Source of the DNA: Micromonospora pallida
GTDB lineage: Bacteria; Actinomycetota; Actinomycetes; Mycobacteriales; Micromonosporaceae
Direction: 5' to 3'
DNA: 64,000 nucleotides
NCBI RefSeq assembly: GCF_900090325.1
Contig: NZ_FMHW01000002.1
Span: forward strand, 4,403,001-4,467,000
The notes under the pieces: generated by a model
Seen by the model: the letters and a program-made list of their open reading frames with translations, nothing else
Database searches by the model: none
Told to the model about the DNA's origin: nothing
Shown here: positions 10,246 through 19,549 of the stretch, one piece after another
Numbering within the stretch: the stretch's first letter is position 1
Layout: each line of letters begins with the position of its first letter
Program-made: the position numbers and the translations under genes

Positions 10246-13200
10246 CCTTGAGCCGTTGACTGATCACCTGGGTCACGCCGTTGCGCATGGTCACCCCGTA
10301 CAGCGCGTCGGCGACCTCCATGGTCCGTTTCTGGTGGGTGATGACGATGAGCTGGCTCTTCTCCCGCAACTGGGCCATCAGGGTGATCAACCGGCCCAGG
10401 TTGACGTCGTCGAGGGCCGCCTCGACCTCGTCCATGATGTAGAACGGGCTGGGCCGGGCCCGGAAGATCGCCACCAGCATCGCCACCGCGGTCAACGACC
10501 GCTCCCCGCCGGAGAGCAGCGACAACCGCTTGATCTTCTTGCCGGGCGGCCGGGCCTCCACCTCCACGCCGGTGGTGAGCAGGTCGTCCGGGTCGGTGAG
10601 CACCAGCCGCCCCTCGCCACCAGGGAAGAGCACCGTGAAGACCTGCTGGAACTCCCGGGCGGTGTCCTCGAACGCGCTGGCGAAGACCTCCAGGATCCGG
10701 TCGTCCACGTCCTTGACCACGGTGAGCAGGTCCCGCCGGGTGGCCTTCAGGTCCTCCAGCTGCTCGGAGAGGAACTTGTAGCGCTCCTCCAGCGCGGCGA
10801 ACTCCTCCAGCGCGAGCGGGTTGACCTTGCCGAGCAGCGTCAGCTCCCGTTCCGCCTTGGCCGCCCGCTTCTCCTGCACCGGGCGCTCGTAACGCACCGG
10901 CTCGGGCATCGGCAGCCCGTCCTGCTCGGCCGCCGCGACGTCCGCCTGGGTGGGGGGCACGAGCTGGTCCGGGCCGTACTCGCCGATCAGGGCGGCCACG
11001 TCCAGGCCGAAGTCCTCGGCGGCCTTCGCCTCCAGTTGCTCGATGCGCAGCCGCTGCTCGGCGCGGGCCACCTCGTCCCGGTGCACCTGGCTGGTCAGTC
11101 GCTCCAGCTCCGCGCCGAGGCGCTTGGCCGCGCCGCGTACCTCGGACAGCTCGGCCTCCCGCGCGGCGCGTTCCCGGGCCACCGCGTCACGGTGCTCCTC
11201 GGCCGCCGCGATCGAGGTGGCCAGCCGGGTGAGCGTCTCCCGCGCGCCGCCGGCCACCGCGCGGGCGATGGCCGCACCCCGGGTACGCGCCGCCCGGCGG
11301 GCCGCCGCACGTTCCCGCGCGGCCCGTTCGGCGCCGGCCTGTCGGCGCAGCGAGTCGGCCCGGCCGGCGATCGAGGAGACCCGCTCCTCAGCGGTACGCA
11401 CCGCGAGCCGGACCTCCATCTCGTTCTGCCGGGCCTGGGGCACCATCGCGGCGAACTGGTCGCGTTCCTCGGTCGACGGTTCGGCGTCGATCGGGGTGGC
11501 TTCGGCCAGCCGGAGCCGCTCCTCCAGTTCGGCGAGGGTGGTCAGGTCCCGTTCGCGGGCCGCCTGGGCCCGGGCCAGGGACTCGCCGAGCCGGTCGGTC
11601 TCCCCCTTGGCGCTGCGGGCGGCGGCCCCGAGTTCCGCCAACCGGCGGGCGGCGGCGTTGCGGTGGCTCTCCGCCTCCCGCTTGGCGGCGGCGGCATGCT
11701 GCACCGCCTCCTTCGCGACGGCCACCTCGGCCCGCGCGTCGACGAGCTGTTCGCGCAGCTCGGTGCTGGTCCGCTCGGCGGCGATCCGGTTCGCGCGGGC
11801 CTCCTCGACGGCCGCGGTCACCTCGATGAAGCTGGGCGCCTTCGCCGACCCGCCGGCCGCCGCGTACGCCCCGACCACGTCGCCGTCCGGGGTGACCGCC
11901 CGCAGTTCCGGGTTGGCGGCGACCGCCTCGGCGGCGGTGGTGAGGTCGTCGACGACCACCACGTCACGCAGGGCCCGGTGCACCGCCGGACGGAGCTGCG
12001 CGGCGCACTCGACCAGGTCGGGAGCCCAGCGGGCGCCGTCGGGCAGCTTGGGGCGCAGCGCGTCGGCCGGACCGTCCATGCCGGGGCCGGCGGGACTGCC
12101 GACCAGCAGCCCGGCCCGGCCGGCGTCGGAGATCTTCAGCAGCCGCATCGCCTCGATCGCCTCGTCGACCCCGGCGACCGCGACCGCGTCGGCGAGCCCG
12201 CCGAGGGCGGCGGCGAGGGCCGCCTCGTGACCGGGGGCGACGGTGAGCAGCCCGGCCAGGCTGCCGAGCAGACCGGGCACCTCGTCGGCGCGGGCGAGCA
12301 GCGCCCCCGCGCCGTCCTTGCGGCGCAGGCCGAGGGCGAGCGCCTCCTCCCGGGCCTTCCAGGTGGCGGCGTCCTTCTCGGCCGCCCGCTCGGCGTCGGT
12401 CAGCGCGCGGACGCCGGCCTGTGCCTTCTCCTGCGCGGCGACCGCCTCGGCGTGCCGGTCGTCCAACTCGGCGTTGTCCCGGTCCGCCTCGGTGGACTGC
12501 TCGGCCACCGCGTTTAGCTCGGCCTGGGCCTGCTCGGCACGGGCCAGGGCGTCGGCGTGCGCGGCGGCGAGCCGGTCGATCTCCTCACCGGCGCTGGTGG
12601 TCCGGGCCCGGGCGGAGTTGACCTGGCCGGCGAGGCGGGCCAGCCCCTCGCGCCGGTCCGCGATGGCCTTCGCGGCGGCGACCAGCTCCCGCTCGGCGGC
12701 GGCGAGCTGCCGCTCCAGTTCCTGCCGGTGCTCCACCGCCTCGGCGAGGCGCACCTGGTCCTCGGTGAGCGCGGCGCGCAGGTCCTCCTCCTGCTCGCGG
12801 ACCCGCTCCGCCTCCGCCTCCAACTGGTCCGGGTCGCGGCCGGGACGCTCGTCGTCCGGAGTGGCGCTGAGGTGACGCAGCCGTTCCCGGGCGAGCTGCT
12901 CGATCGAGCGGAACCGCTCGGAGAGCGCGGAGAGCTTGTACCAGGTGTCCTGGGCGGCGGCGAGCAGCGGCGCGTCCTCGGCGAGCGCCGCCTCTAGCTC
13001 ACCGAGGCGGTGCTGCACCTGGGTGTGCTCCTGCTCGACCTGCTCGCGGCGTTCGCGCAGGGCGGACTCGTCGGCGATCTCCTTGTCCAGGGTGGCGCGC
13101 AGGGTCGCCAGGTCGTCGGCGAGCAGCCGCAGCCGGGCGTCCCGCAGGTTGGCCTGGATGGCGGCGGCCCGGCGGGCCACCTCGGCCTGCCGGCCCAGCG

Positions 13201-13810
13201 GCTTGAGCTGACGGCGCAGCTCGGCGGTGAGGTCGGTGAGCCGGTTGAGGTTGGTCTGCATCGCGTCGAGCTTCCGCAGCGCCTTCTCCTTGCGCTTGCG
13301 GTGCTTCAGGACGCCGGCCGCCTCCTCGATGAAGGCCCGCCGGTCCTCCGGCTTGGCGTGCAGCATGCCGTCGAGCCGGCCCTGGCCGACGATGATGTGC
13401 ATCTCCCGGCCGATGCCGGAGTCGGAGAGCAGTTCCTGGATGTCGAGCAGGCGGCAGGAGTCGCCGTTGATCTCGTACTCGCTCTCGCCGGAGCGGAACA
13501 TCCGGCGGGTGATGGAGACCTCGGTGTACTCGATCGGCAACGCGCCGTCGGTGTTGTCGATGGTGAGGGTCACCTCGGCCCGGCCGAGCGGGGCCCGGCC
13601 GGCGGTGCCGGCGAAGATGACGTCCTCCATCTTGCCGCCGCGCAGCGCCTTGGCGCCCTGCTCACCCAGCACCCAGGCGATGGCGTCGACGACGTTGGAC
13701 TTGCCGGAGCCGTTCGGCCCCACCACACAGGTGATGCCCGGTTCCAGCTTGAGCGTCGTGGCGGAGGCGAAGGATTTGAACCCCTTCACCGTCAGGCTCT
13801 TGAGATGCAC
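10223..13810 (-). CDS. smc: Chromosome segregation ATPase SMC
   Basis: 1195 aa, normal for bacterial SMC. The N-terminal ATPase half has the Walker A GPNGSGKSN near residue 35. Long heptad-rich coiled coils flank a hinge at about 500-620 (GLLGSLAGLLTVAPGHEAAL). The C-terminal half has the signature LLSGGERSLTAVAML and Walker B FYIMDEVEAALDD. SMC condenses and segregates chromosomes with ScpA/ScpB, which are not in this window. Translation starts at a GTG (V-H-L-K-S-L). Its 3' end is tandemly duplicated. Confidence 0.97.
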   Translation of the reverse strand: MHLKSLTVKGFKSFASATTLKLEPGITCVVGPNGSGKSNVVDAIAWVLGEQGAKALRGGKMEDVIFAGTAGRAPLGRAEVTLTIDNTDGALPIEYTEVSITRRMFRSGESEYEINGDSCRLLDIQELLSDSGIGREMHIIVGQGRLDGMLHAKPEDRRAFIEEAAGVLKHRKRKEKALRKLDAMQTNLNRLTDLTAELRRQLKPLGRQAEVARRAAAIQANLRDARLRLLADDLATLRATLDKEIADESALRERREQVEQEHTQVQHRLGELEAALAEDAPLLAAAQDTWYKLSALSERFRSIEQLARERLRHLSATPDDERPGRDPDQLEAEAERVREQEEDLRAALTEDQVRLAEAVEHRQELERQLAAAERELVAAAKAIADRREGLARLAGQVNSARARTTSAGEEIDRLAAAHADALARAEQAQAELNAVAEQSTEADRDNAELDDRHAEAVAAQEKAQAGVRALTDAERAAEKDAATWKAREEALALGLRRKDGAGALLARADEVPGLLGSLAGLLTVAPGHEAALAAALGGLADAVAVAGVDEAIEAMRLLKISDAGRAGLLVGSPAGPGMDGPADALRPKLPDGARWAPDLVECAAQLRPAVHRALRDVVVVDDLTTAAEAVAANPELRAVTPDGDVVGAYAAAGGSAKAPSFIEVTAAVEEARANRIAAERTSTELREQLVDARAEVAVAKEAVQHAAAAKREAESHRNAAARRLAELGAAARSAKGETDRLGESLARAQAARERDLTTLAELEERLRLAEATPIDAEPSTEERDQFAAMVPQARQNEMEVRLAVRTAEERVSSIAGRADSLRRQAGAERAARERAAARRAARTRGAAIARAVAGGARETLTRLATSIAAAEEHRDAVARERAAREAELSEVRGAAKRLGAELERLTSQVHRDEVARAEQRLRIEQLEAKAAEDFGLDVAALIGEYGPDQLVPPTQADVAAAEQDGLPMPEPVRYERPVQEKRAAKAERELTLLGKVNPLALEEFAALEERYKFLSEQLEDLKATRRDLLTVVKDVDDRILEVFASAFEDTAREFQQVFTVLFPGGEGRLVLTDPDDLLTTGVEVEARPPGKKIKRLSLLSGGERSLTAVAMLVAIFRARPSPFYIMDEVEAALDDVNLGRLITLMAQLREKSQLIVITHQKRTMEVADALYGVTMRNGVTQVISQRLKDQPLSGS

Positions 13811-13999
13811 CTTCTCGATCCTCGTCCGGGGGCCGCCGTACCGTCGTGGGCTGGCGCGCCGGGTTCGGTTGCCGTGCCGTCGTGGGCCGCGCGGACCTGG
13901 TCAACCCGCAGAGTAACGCGACTCCGAGCGGACCTCGGCACACGACCCGCCTGCCTGCGGCCCGAGAACGGACGGTGAACGAGTGGTGCACACAGAGCT

Positions 14000-14027
14000 G
14001 CGCGCCGGCACATGGGTGTCGGCGCGC
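14000..14027. terminator. Hairpin between smc and the coiled-coil gene
   Basis: The 11-nt arms 14000-14010 and 14017-14027 pair with one mismatch around a six-base loop. On the plus strand it is followed by GTTTCTTT. It lies downstream of the minus-strand gene at 14071, so it is a plausible terminator for it. Confidence 0.45.
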
Positions 14028-14070
14028 GTTTCTTTCTGCTGCTGCGATTCAGTTTTCCGGTGACCGGAGA

Positions 14071-14265
14071 TCAGGTCAGCGCGGGCTCGGCCAGCCGGAG
14101 CAGGTCGTCCGCCTCCGACGCCGCCGCCACGAGCCGATCGTTCTCGGCCCGCAGACGCGTGATCTCGAACTCCAGTGCCTGAACCCTGGCACGCAGCCGG
14201 GTGACCTCGTCGAGCATACGCCGATCGGGCGCCGCACCAACGTGGCCGTACAGGGCCTTCGCCAT
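14071..14265 (-). CDS. Small conserved coiled-coil protein, function unknown
   Basis: 64 aa. The ATG at 14265 is preceded by AAGGAG and gives MAKALYGHVGAAPDRRMLDE; the longer in-frame reading has no ribosome site. Residues 17-50 are a regular heptad pattern (VTRLRARVQALEFEITRLRA), a short parallel coiled coil, ending in an acidic/Leu tail. Similar MAKAL(Y/L)GHV proteins are, from memory, widespread in actinobacteria, but I know no assigned function. It has its own promoter and stands alone upstream of smc. Confidence 0.75.
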   Translation of the reverse strand: MAKALYGHVGAAPDRRMLDEVTRLRARVQALEFEITRLRAENDRLVAAASEADDLLRLAEPALT

Positions 14266-14636
14266 TTTGACTCCTTGATATGCGCTGCCGGAAAGGCCGG
14301 CCAACGCGCGCCCACTGGTTCGCGGCTGCCATACCGAGATACATTCGGGCATGACTGGGCGCGACTGGCGACACCTATATATTGGCCGCCAACCCCTCGC
14401 TCGTCAAGTTCTCGCCGGACGTGGATCATCACCTTGTCAACCCGAGCGTCGCTCGGATCGCCACGCGGCACGGACGGACAATGTCCGGACCGCACCACTC
14501 TAACTGCGCAGAGTTCCGAAACGGTTACCTCGCGAACACGTTTCGCCTTAACTCTTTCTTAGCCGCATTGCCGCAGCTCACGCCCGTCACGTAGCGTCAC
14601 CCCGGCCCGTGGAACCGACCCCGTGGAGGCAGCGCA
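14266..14636. other. 371-nt divergent intergenic region
   Basis: This unusually AT-rich stretch separates the coiled-coil gene (minus) from the CAP-domain gene (plus). It holds the promoter at 14379-14407 for the minus gene. The right part must contain the CAP gene promoter, but I cannot assign hexamers confidently. GGAGG at 14625-14629 is the CAP gene ribosome site. I see no ORF or known riboswitch here. Confidence 0.5.
14379..14407 (-). promoter_or_regulatory. Sigma-70-type promoter of the coiled-coil gene
   Basis: Reading on the minus strand, TTGACG (14407-14402) and CAATAT (14384-14379) are 17 bases apart, a near-consensus vegetative promoter. The predicted start is near 14371, leaving about a 105-nt leader before the ATG at 14265. 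Confidence 0.55.
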
Positions 14637-15704
14637 GTGCACGGCTGGACCGACCCGATGGACCCGGACCGCGCCGACCGGCGCGCCGAACCTCCGACGG
14701 AGGAGCCGCCGTACTGGGACAACGGTCGCCCGATGCCCCGCTCGGCGTACCTGTTCGGGGACGCGGTGGACGAGCCGACCACCGGCTGGCCGGACGGTCC
14801 GCACGCCGACCACCGACAGGGTGAGCGACCGACCGGGTACGCCTGGGTCGACGCGGACGAACAAGCTCCGTCCCCGGCCGACGCGGGCCTGACCGGCCCG
14901 GACCCCGCCACCCGCCAGTGGTCCACCGACGCGCCGGCCGGCGTGGGCCGGCACCGGTCACGCCGCCACGTCCCTCGCCCGTTCCTGATCGTGGGGACCG
15001 CTGCGGCGGCCACGCTCGCGGTAGCCGTCGGGGTCGGTGCGGTACTGCTGCCCGGGGGCGACTCGTCGCCCACCTCGGTGACCGCCGAGGATGCCCCGGC
15101 CGCCCCGCCGCTGGGCGAACCCGACCTGTTTCCCTCGGCACCGACCAGCCCCACGTCCTCTCGGACGGCCAGCCCGACCCCCGCGCCGAGCCGGAGCGTC
15201 ACGCCGACGCCGGCCCCGAGCCGCGCCACCGCCCCGTCGCGGCGGACCGCCCCGCGGAGTAGTGCCCCGACGCCCCGGGCGACGACGCCCCGGGCCACGA
15301 CCACCACCGCACCGGCCACCGGCGGCAGCGAGCAGGCCCAGGTGGTCGCCCTGGTCAACGCCGAGCGGGCCAAGGCCGGCTGCGGCGCGGTACGCGTCAA
15401 CGCCAAGCTCACCAGCGCCGCGCAGCAGCACAGCGCGGACCAGGCCGCCCACCGGAAGATGTCCCACACCGGCAGCGACGGCAGCGACGCCGGCGACCGT
15501 CTCGACCGGGTCGGCTACGACTGGCGCGGCTACGGCGAGAACGTCGCCTGGAACCAGCAGACCCCGGCTGCGGTGATGGCCGCCTGGATGAACAGCTCCG
15601 GCCACCGGGCCAACATCCTCAACTGCGCGTTCACCGAGATCGGCGTGGGGGTGGCGCGCAGCAACGGCCCGTACTGGACGCAGGTCTTCGGCACCCCCGC
15701 CTGA
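14637..15704 (+). CDS. CAP-domain (SCP/PR-1-like, YkwD) membrane-anchored protein
   Basis: 355 aa. It has a charged N-terminal cytoplasmic part (1-115), one membrane segment at about 120-140 (FLIVGTAAAATLAVAVGVGA), a Ser/Thr/Pro/Arg linker (145-230), then a CAP domain with the markers ALVNAERAKAG, SADQAAHRKMSHTGSDG, YGENVAWNQ and SSGHRANILN, including the conserved histidines and glutamate. Bacterial YkwD-like proteins are extracytoplasmic; their activity is mostly unknown. The GTG start has GGAGG seven bases upstream. It converges with mutM. Confidence 0.85.
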   Translation: MHGWTDPMDPDRADRRAEPPTEEPPYWDNGRPMPRSAYLFGDAVDEPTTGWPDGPHADHRQGERPTGYAWVDADEQAPSPADAGLTGPDPATRQWSTDAPAGVGRHRSRRHVPRPFLIVGTAAAATLAVAVGVGAVLLPGGDSSPTSVTAEDAPAAPPLGEPDLFPSAPTSPTSSRTASPTPAPSRSVTPTPAPSRATAPSRRTAPRSSAPTPRATTPRATTTTAPATGGSEQAQVVALVNAERAKAGCGAVRVNAKLTSAAQQHSADQAAHRKMSHTGSDGSDAGDRLDRVGYDWRGYGENVAWNQQTPAAVMAAWMNSSGHRANILNCAFTEIGVGVARSNGPYWTQVFGTPA

Positions 15705-15707
15705 TCC

Positions 15708-15752
15708 ACCCGGCTGACCCGCCCGGGGCTCGTCCGGGCGGGTCAGCCGGGT
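15708..15752. terminator. 19-bp perfect hairpin between convergent genes
   Basis: Arms 15708-15726 and 15734-15752 (ACCCGGCTGACCCGCCCGG and its complement) pair perfectly around GGCTCGT. It starts 3 nt after the CAP gene stop and lies 43 nt past the mutM stop, so it could end transcription from both sides. Its right arm belongs to the mutM 3' repeat. Confidence 0.7.
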
Positions 15753-15818
15753 CGGGTGGCGCGGGGCTCAGCCGGGCCGGGCGACGCGGGAGGCTCAACC
15801 GGGCCGGGCGGCGCGGGG
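15740..15818. repeat. Tandem duplication across the mutM stop codon
   Basis: Two 27-bp units (15765-15791 and 15792-15818) match at 24 of 27 positions, and a third more diverged 25-bp copy precedes them (15740-15764). Each unit encodes, on the minus strand, a version of R-x-x-R-P-G-stop. The second stop (15768-15770) is in frame with the first (15795-15797). Confidence 0.8.
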
Positions 15819-16652
15819 GCGCGGCTGGCAGCGCGGGCAGCTGTACGACGACCGGTTCATGAACGGCTCCCGCCGGATCGGCGCGTCACAGCGCCGACAC
15901 GGCTCGCCCTCCCGGCCGTACACGTTCAGGGCCCGGTCGAAGTAGCCGCTCTCCCCGTTGACGTTGACGTAGAGCGCGTCGAAGCTGGTGCCGCCGACCT
16001 TGATCGCCTCGCCGAGCACGTCCCGGACGTGACCCAGCAGTCGGCCCACCGCGGGCCCGGTCAGCACGTCGGTGGGTCGCGCGCCGTGCAGCCCGGCCCG
16101 CCAGAGCGCCTCGTCGGCGTAGATGTTGCCGACCCCGGAGATCAGAGTCTGGTCGAGCAGGGCCCGCTTCACCTCGGTACGCCGTCGCCGTAGCGCCGCC
16201 ACGAACCCGGCGTCGGAGAACTCCGGATCCATCGGGTCACGGGCGATGTGCGCGATCTCGGCGGGCAGCTCCGCCCCACCGGCGGAGACGGCGAGGCCGC
16301 CGAACGTGCGCTGGTCGACGAAGCGCAGCTCCGGCCCGTCGTCGGCGAAGGTGAACCGGATCCGCAGGTGCAACTCGTCGGGGGCGTCGGCAGGCTGGAC
16401 GAGCAGTTGGCCGGACATGCCGAGGTGCCCGACCAGCGCATCCCCGCTGTCGAGCGGAAGCCAGAGGTACTTGCCGCGCCGCCGGACGTCCTGCACGGTC
16501 CGGCTGCCGAGCACGTCCGCGAAGTGCGCCGCGCCCGGCGCGTGTCGGCGTACCGCCCGGGGATGGCGCACCTGGACCGAGTCGATGCGTCGACCGGTGA
16601 CCCAGCGGGCCAGCCCCTGCCGGACCGTCTCCACCTCGGGCAGTTCAGGCAC
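15795..16652 (-). CDS. mutM: Formamidopyrimidine-DNA glycosylase
   Basis: 285 aa. The GTG start gives (M)[10 protein letters not shown], with the catalytic Pro and Glu directly after the initiator. A helix-two-turn-helix region contains [11 protein letters not shown], and the C-terminal zinc finger is [20 protein letters not shown] followed by CPRC. It excises oxidised purines such as 8-oxoguanine. It overlaps the rnc stop by 8 nt, so the two are translationally coupled. Confidence 0.96.
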   Translation of the reverse strand: MPELPEVETVRQGLARWVTGRRIDSVQVRHPRAVRRHAPGAAHFADVLGSRTVQDVRRRGKYLWLPLDSGDALVGHLGMSGQLLVQPADAPDELHLRIRFTFADDGPELRFVDQRTFGGLAVSAGGAELPAEIAHIARDPMDPEFSDAGFVAALRRRRTEVKRALLDQTLISGVGNIYADEALWRAGLHGARPTDVLTGPAVGRLLGHVRDVLGEAIKVGGTSFDALYVNVNGESGYFDRALNVYGREGEPCRRCDAPIRREPFMNRSSYSCPRCQPRPRAARPG

Positions 16653-17598
16653 GACCCGACTCCGGGCTCCGGTCGGCGGCGACGTCCGCGGCGACCCGGT
16701 CGTCGCTCGCGCCGGCCGAGTCGACCACCACCACCTCGGCGACGGTGACCGGCGCGACCTCGGCCGGGGCGGCCCCGTCGACACCAGCGGCCCCGGCCCC
16801 GTCGATATGAGCAGCCCCGTCGACGGCGGCGGCAGCGGGGGCACCGGCGTCCGCGTCGGAGGTGGCTGCGGTGGCTGCGTCCGTTTCGGCCTGCTCGGAG
16901 AGGGTGCGCCAAGCCGACTCGGCCGCCCGCTGCTCGGCCTCCTTCTTGCTGCGCCCCTCCGCGCCGCCGTACCGGTTACCGGCGACCACCACCCAGGCGG
17001 TGAAGGTCTTCAGGTGGTCCGGACCGGTCCCCTCGATGCGGTACTCCGGCACACCCAGGCCGAGCGCGGCGGTCAACTCCTGGAGGCTGGTCTTCCAGTC
17101 CAGGGCGGCCCCCCGGCCGGCCGACTCGGCCATCAGCGGGTCGAAGAGCCGGTGGATGACCTCCGCCGCGATGTCCAGGCCGTACTGGAGGTAGATCGCG
17201 CCGAGCAGCGCCTCCAGGGTGTCCGCCAGGATGCTGGCCTTGTCCCGGCCGCCGGTCGTCTCCTCGCCCTTGCCGAGGAGGAGGTACTGTCCGAGGCCCT
17301 CCGGCCCCAGCCCCCGGGCCACCTCGGCCAGCGCGCGCATGTTGACCACGCTGGCCCGCAGCTTCGCGAGCTGCCCCTCCGGCAGGTCCGGGTGGTTACG
17401 GAAGAGCGCGGTCGTGATCACCACGCCGAGCACCGAGTCACCGAGGAACTCCAGCCGCTCGTTGGTCGGCAGGCCGCCGTTCTCGTACGCGTACGAGCGG
17501 TGGGTCAGGGCGCGTTCCAGCAGTTCCGGATCCAGCGACACGCCGAAGGCGGCCTCCAGATGGCCCACCGGGGCCCGGCGGCGCTTGTTGTTGCTCAA
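16645..17598 (-). CDS. rnc: Ribonuclease III with long acidic/alanine-rich C-terminal tail
   Basis: 317 aa. The RNase III domain carries the signature [13 protein letters not shown] and [18 protein letters not shown], with the catalytic acidic residues. A double-stranded RNA-binding domain spans about 170-240, ending [20 protein letters not shown]. Residues from about 242 on are a 75-residue Ala/Val/Asp/Gly-rich extension absent from typical RNase III (220-250 aa). I chose the TTG at 17598: it follows GAGGTGAT and overlaps the plsX stop as TTGA. Confidence 0.93.
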   Translation of the reverse strand: MSNNKRRRAPVGHLEAAFGVSLDPELLERALTHRSYAYENGGLPTNERLEFLGDSVLGVVITTALFRNHPDLPEGQLAKLRASVVNMRALAEVARGLGPEGLGQYLLLGKGEETTGGRDKASILADTLEALLGAIYLQYGLDIAAEVIHRLFDPLMAESAGRGAALDWKTSLQELTAALGLGVPEYRIEGTGPDHLKTFTAWVVVAGNRYGGAEGRSKKEAEQRAAESAWRTLSEQAETDAATAATSDADAGAPAAAAVDGAAHIDGAGAAGVDGAAPAEVAPVTVAEVVVVDSAGASDDRVAADVAADRSPESGRA

Positions 17599-18683
17599 GG
17601 GATCACCTCGGTGTGCGTGGTGCGGTCGGAAGTATCGGCGGGACGGCCGGCGGCGAGCAGCGCGGCGACCCGGGCCGTGGCGTCCCGCCGCCACAGGTGG
17701 GCGGCGAGCGCGATACCGGAGGCGACGTCCTCCCCGCCCGCCGCGCCGTGGCACACGACCACCGTCCCGGCCACGCCGAGTAGGGCCGCGGCGCGGGGCA
17801 CGCCACCGCTGGTCGGCGGGCCACCGGCCATCGCGTACGCGCCCTCGATCGCCTTGAGCAGCACGTTACCGGTGAAGCCGTCGGTCACCACCACATCGGC
17901 ACGCTCGCCGATCGCGACGTCGTAGCCCTCGACCAGGCCGACGTACCGGCCGTCGCAGGGCAGCGACAGAGCGGCCAGGAGCGGGTCGGCGGCCCGGCGG
18001 AGCCGGTCCCCCTTGCCCGGCTCGGTGCCGACCGAGAGCAGCCCGACCCGGGGGCTGGTGATCGAGTGGGCGACTGCGGCGTACGCCGACCCGAGCACGG
18101 CGTGCCGGGCCAGCGTGGTGCTCCGGTGTTCCAGGGAGCCGCCGACGTCGAGCAGCACCACCGGGCCGGCGACGGCCGGCAGGGTGGCGACCAGGGCCGG
18201 GCGGCGCACGTCCGGCCAACGGCCAAGACCGAGCGCGGCGGCGGCGACGGTGGCACCGGTCGAGCCGGCGGAGACGACCGCGCCAGCCGTGCCCTCGGCG
18301 ACCGCCGCCACCGCCGCGCGGATGGTGGTCGCGGCCCGGGGCGCGCGGATGGGCTGGTCGGCCATGGTGACGGCGTGCCGGACCTGACGTACGGTCACCC
18401 GGCTGCGCTGCTCCGGGGTGAGCACGTCAACGAGCCCGCCGGCCACCTCGGAGGGGCCGACGAGCAGCAGGTGCAGGTCCGGGTCGGCGCGCAGGGCCCG
18501 CAGAGCGCCGTCAACCACGACGGCGGGTGCGTCGTCCCCGCCGAGGAGGTCAACGGCGATCCGCGCGGTGCCCGGCTCCACCGGAGCGCCGGCCGGGGCT
18601 TCCCGGCCGGCGACGGGGGAAGCCGGCACACCGGGCGATGGCCAGGGCGTGCGCGCCACCCGACCCGAGGTCGGAGGCGTCAC
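17595..18683 (-). CDS. plsX: Phosphate acyltransferase PlsX
   Basis: 362 aa as drawn from a GTG at 18683. The conserved core starts near residue 40 with [13 protein letters not shown], followed by [18 protein letters not shown] and [20 protein letters not shown], the PlsX landmarks. The first 39 residues are low complexity and may be an over-extension. PlsX makes acyl-phosphate from acyl-ACP for phospholipid synthesis. It lies between rpmF and rnc, a common bacterial order. Confidence 0.88.
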   Translation of the reverse strand: MTPPTSGRVARTPWPSPGVPASPVAGREAPAGAPVEPGTARIAVDLLGGDDAPAVVVDGALRALRADPDLHLLLVGPSEVAGGLVDVLTPEQRSRVTVRQVRHAVTMADQPIRAPRAATTIRAAVAAVAEGTAGAVVSAGSTGATVAAAALGLGRWPDVRRPALVATLPAVAGPVVLLDVGGSLEHRSTTLARHAVLGSAYAAVAHSITSPRVGLLSVGTEPGKGDRLRRAADPLLAALSLPCDGRYVGLVEGYDVAIGERADVVVTDGFTGNVLLKAIEGAYAMAGGPPTSGGVPRAAALLGVAGTVVVCHGAAGGEDVASGIALAAHLWRRDATARVAALLAAGRPADTSDRTTHTEVIP

Positions 18684-18695
18684 CCGGCGTCCAGG

Positions 18696-18869
18696 TCAGA
18701 CCTCGAGGACCTGGCGGCCGTTGTAAGTGCCACAGACGGAGCAGGCCGCGTGCGGCAGCTTGGCCGACTTGCACTGCGGGCAGGCCACGGTCGCGACCAC
18801 GGCCGCCTTCCAGTTCGCCCGGCGGGACCGGGTGTTGCTGCGCGACATCTTGCGCTTCGGGACGGCCAC
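18696..18869 (-). CDS. rpmF: 50S ribosomal protein L32
   Basis: 57 aa. It starts with a GTG after GAGGAG and reads (M)AVPKRKMSRSNTRSRRANWK. The zinc-binding pairs CPQC and CSVC are both present, so this is the zinc-containing form. It sits 5 nt after the DUF177 gene. Confidence 0.96.
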   Translation of the reverse strand: MAVPKRKMSRSNTRSRRANWKAAVVATVACPQCKSAKLPHAACSVCGTYNGRQVLEV

Positions 18870-18874
18870 GGTTC

Positions 18875-19438
18875 TTACTCCTCTTTACGGGTCAGTTGCG
18901 ACAGGCCCGCCCAACGCGGGTCGATCTGCTGGTGACTGTGGTCGGCCGGCAGTTCGTCCCAATGCACCCCGCACTCGGGGCACAGTCCTGGGCAGTCCTC
19001 CCGGCAGCGCGGGTTGGTCGGCAGCGTGAGCACCACCGCGTCCCGCAGTGCCGGCTCCAGGTCGATCAGATCGCCCTGCATCCGGCCCACCTCGTCCTCC
19101 TCGGTCGTGGCGTCCGTGGTGCTGTTCTCGTACGCGTACAGCTCCTGGATCGTCACGGCCACGGAGTCGTTGATCTCCCGGAGGCACCGGCCACACTCGC
19201 CCCGGACCGGACCGGAGATCCGTCCCGACACGAGCACGCCCTCGGACACCGACTCCAACCTCAGGTCGAGGTCGAGGTCCGCGCCCTCCGGCACGCTGAT
19301 CAACTCCACGCCAAGGTCCGCCGGGGCCGAGACCACCCGCTTGACCGTACGCAGAGCGCCAGGTCGGCGCGGCAGCTCCCTCGTGTCGAGGACCAGCGGC
19401 GACCTGGGGTCGAGGTTCGATGGCGAGTGTTTGGGCAT
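18875..19438 (-). CDS. DUF177 (YceD) family protein
   Basis: 187 aa from the ATG at 19438 (MPKHSPSNLDPRSPLVLDTR), which has GGAG upstream; a GTG 30 nt earlier is possible. The family signature is the cysteine set CGRCLREI and CREDCPGLCPECG, likely a metal site. YceD-family proteins are linked to 23S rRNA and L32 biogenesis and are typically encoded beside rpmF, as here. Confidence 0.88.
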   Translation of the reverse strand: MPKHSPSNLDPRSPLVLDTRELPRRPGALRTVKRVVSAPADLGVELISVPEGADLDLDLRLESVSEGVLVSGRISGPVRGECGRCLREINDSVAVTIQELYAYENSTTDATTEEDEVGRMQGDLIDLEPALRDAVVLTLPTNPRCREDCPGLCPECGVHWDELPADHSHQQIDPRWAGLSQLTRKEE

Positions 19439-19549
19439 AGTCAGACTCCGGCCGTGGAAGGCCGACACAAGAGGTTACCTGGACCGTCGCCCCACCGTCG
19501 AACCGGGGGCGACAGCCGGCAGCACCCCGGCCGGCCGCTGAGGTGCCGC

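Noticed and set aside
14400..14640. A ydaO (c-di-AMP) riboswitch upstream of the CAP-domain gene
   Set aside because: Cell-wall genes often carry one in actinobacteria, but I do not find the conserved core blocks and the space is short.
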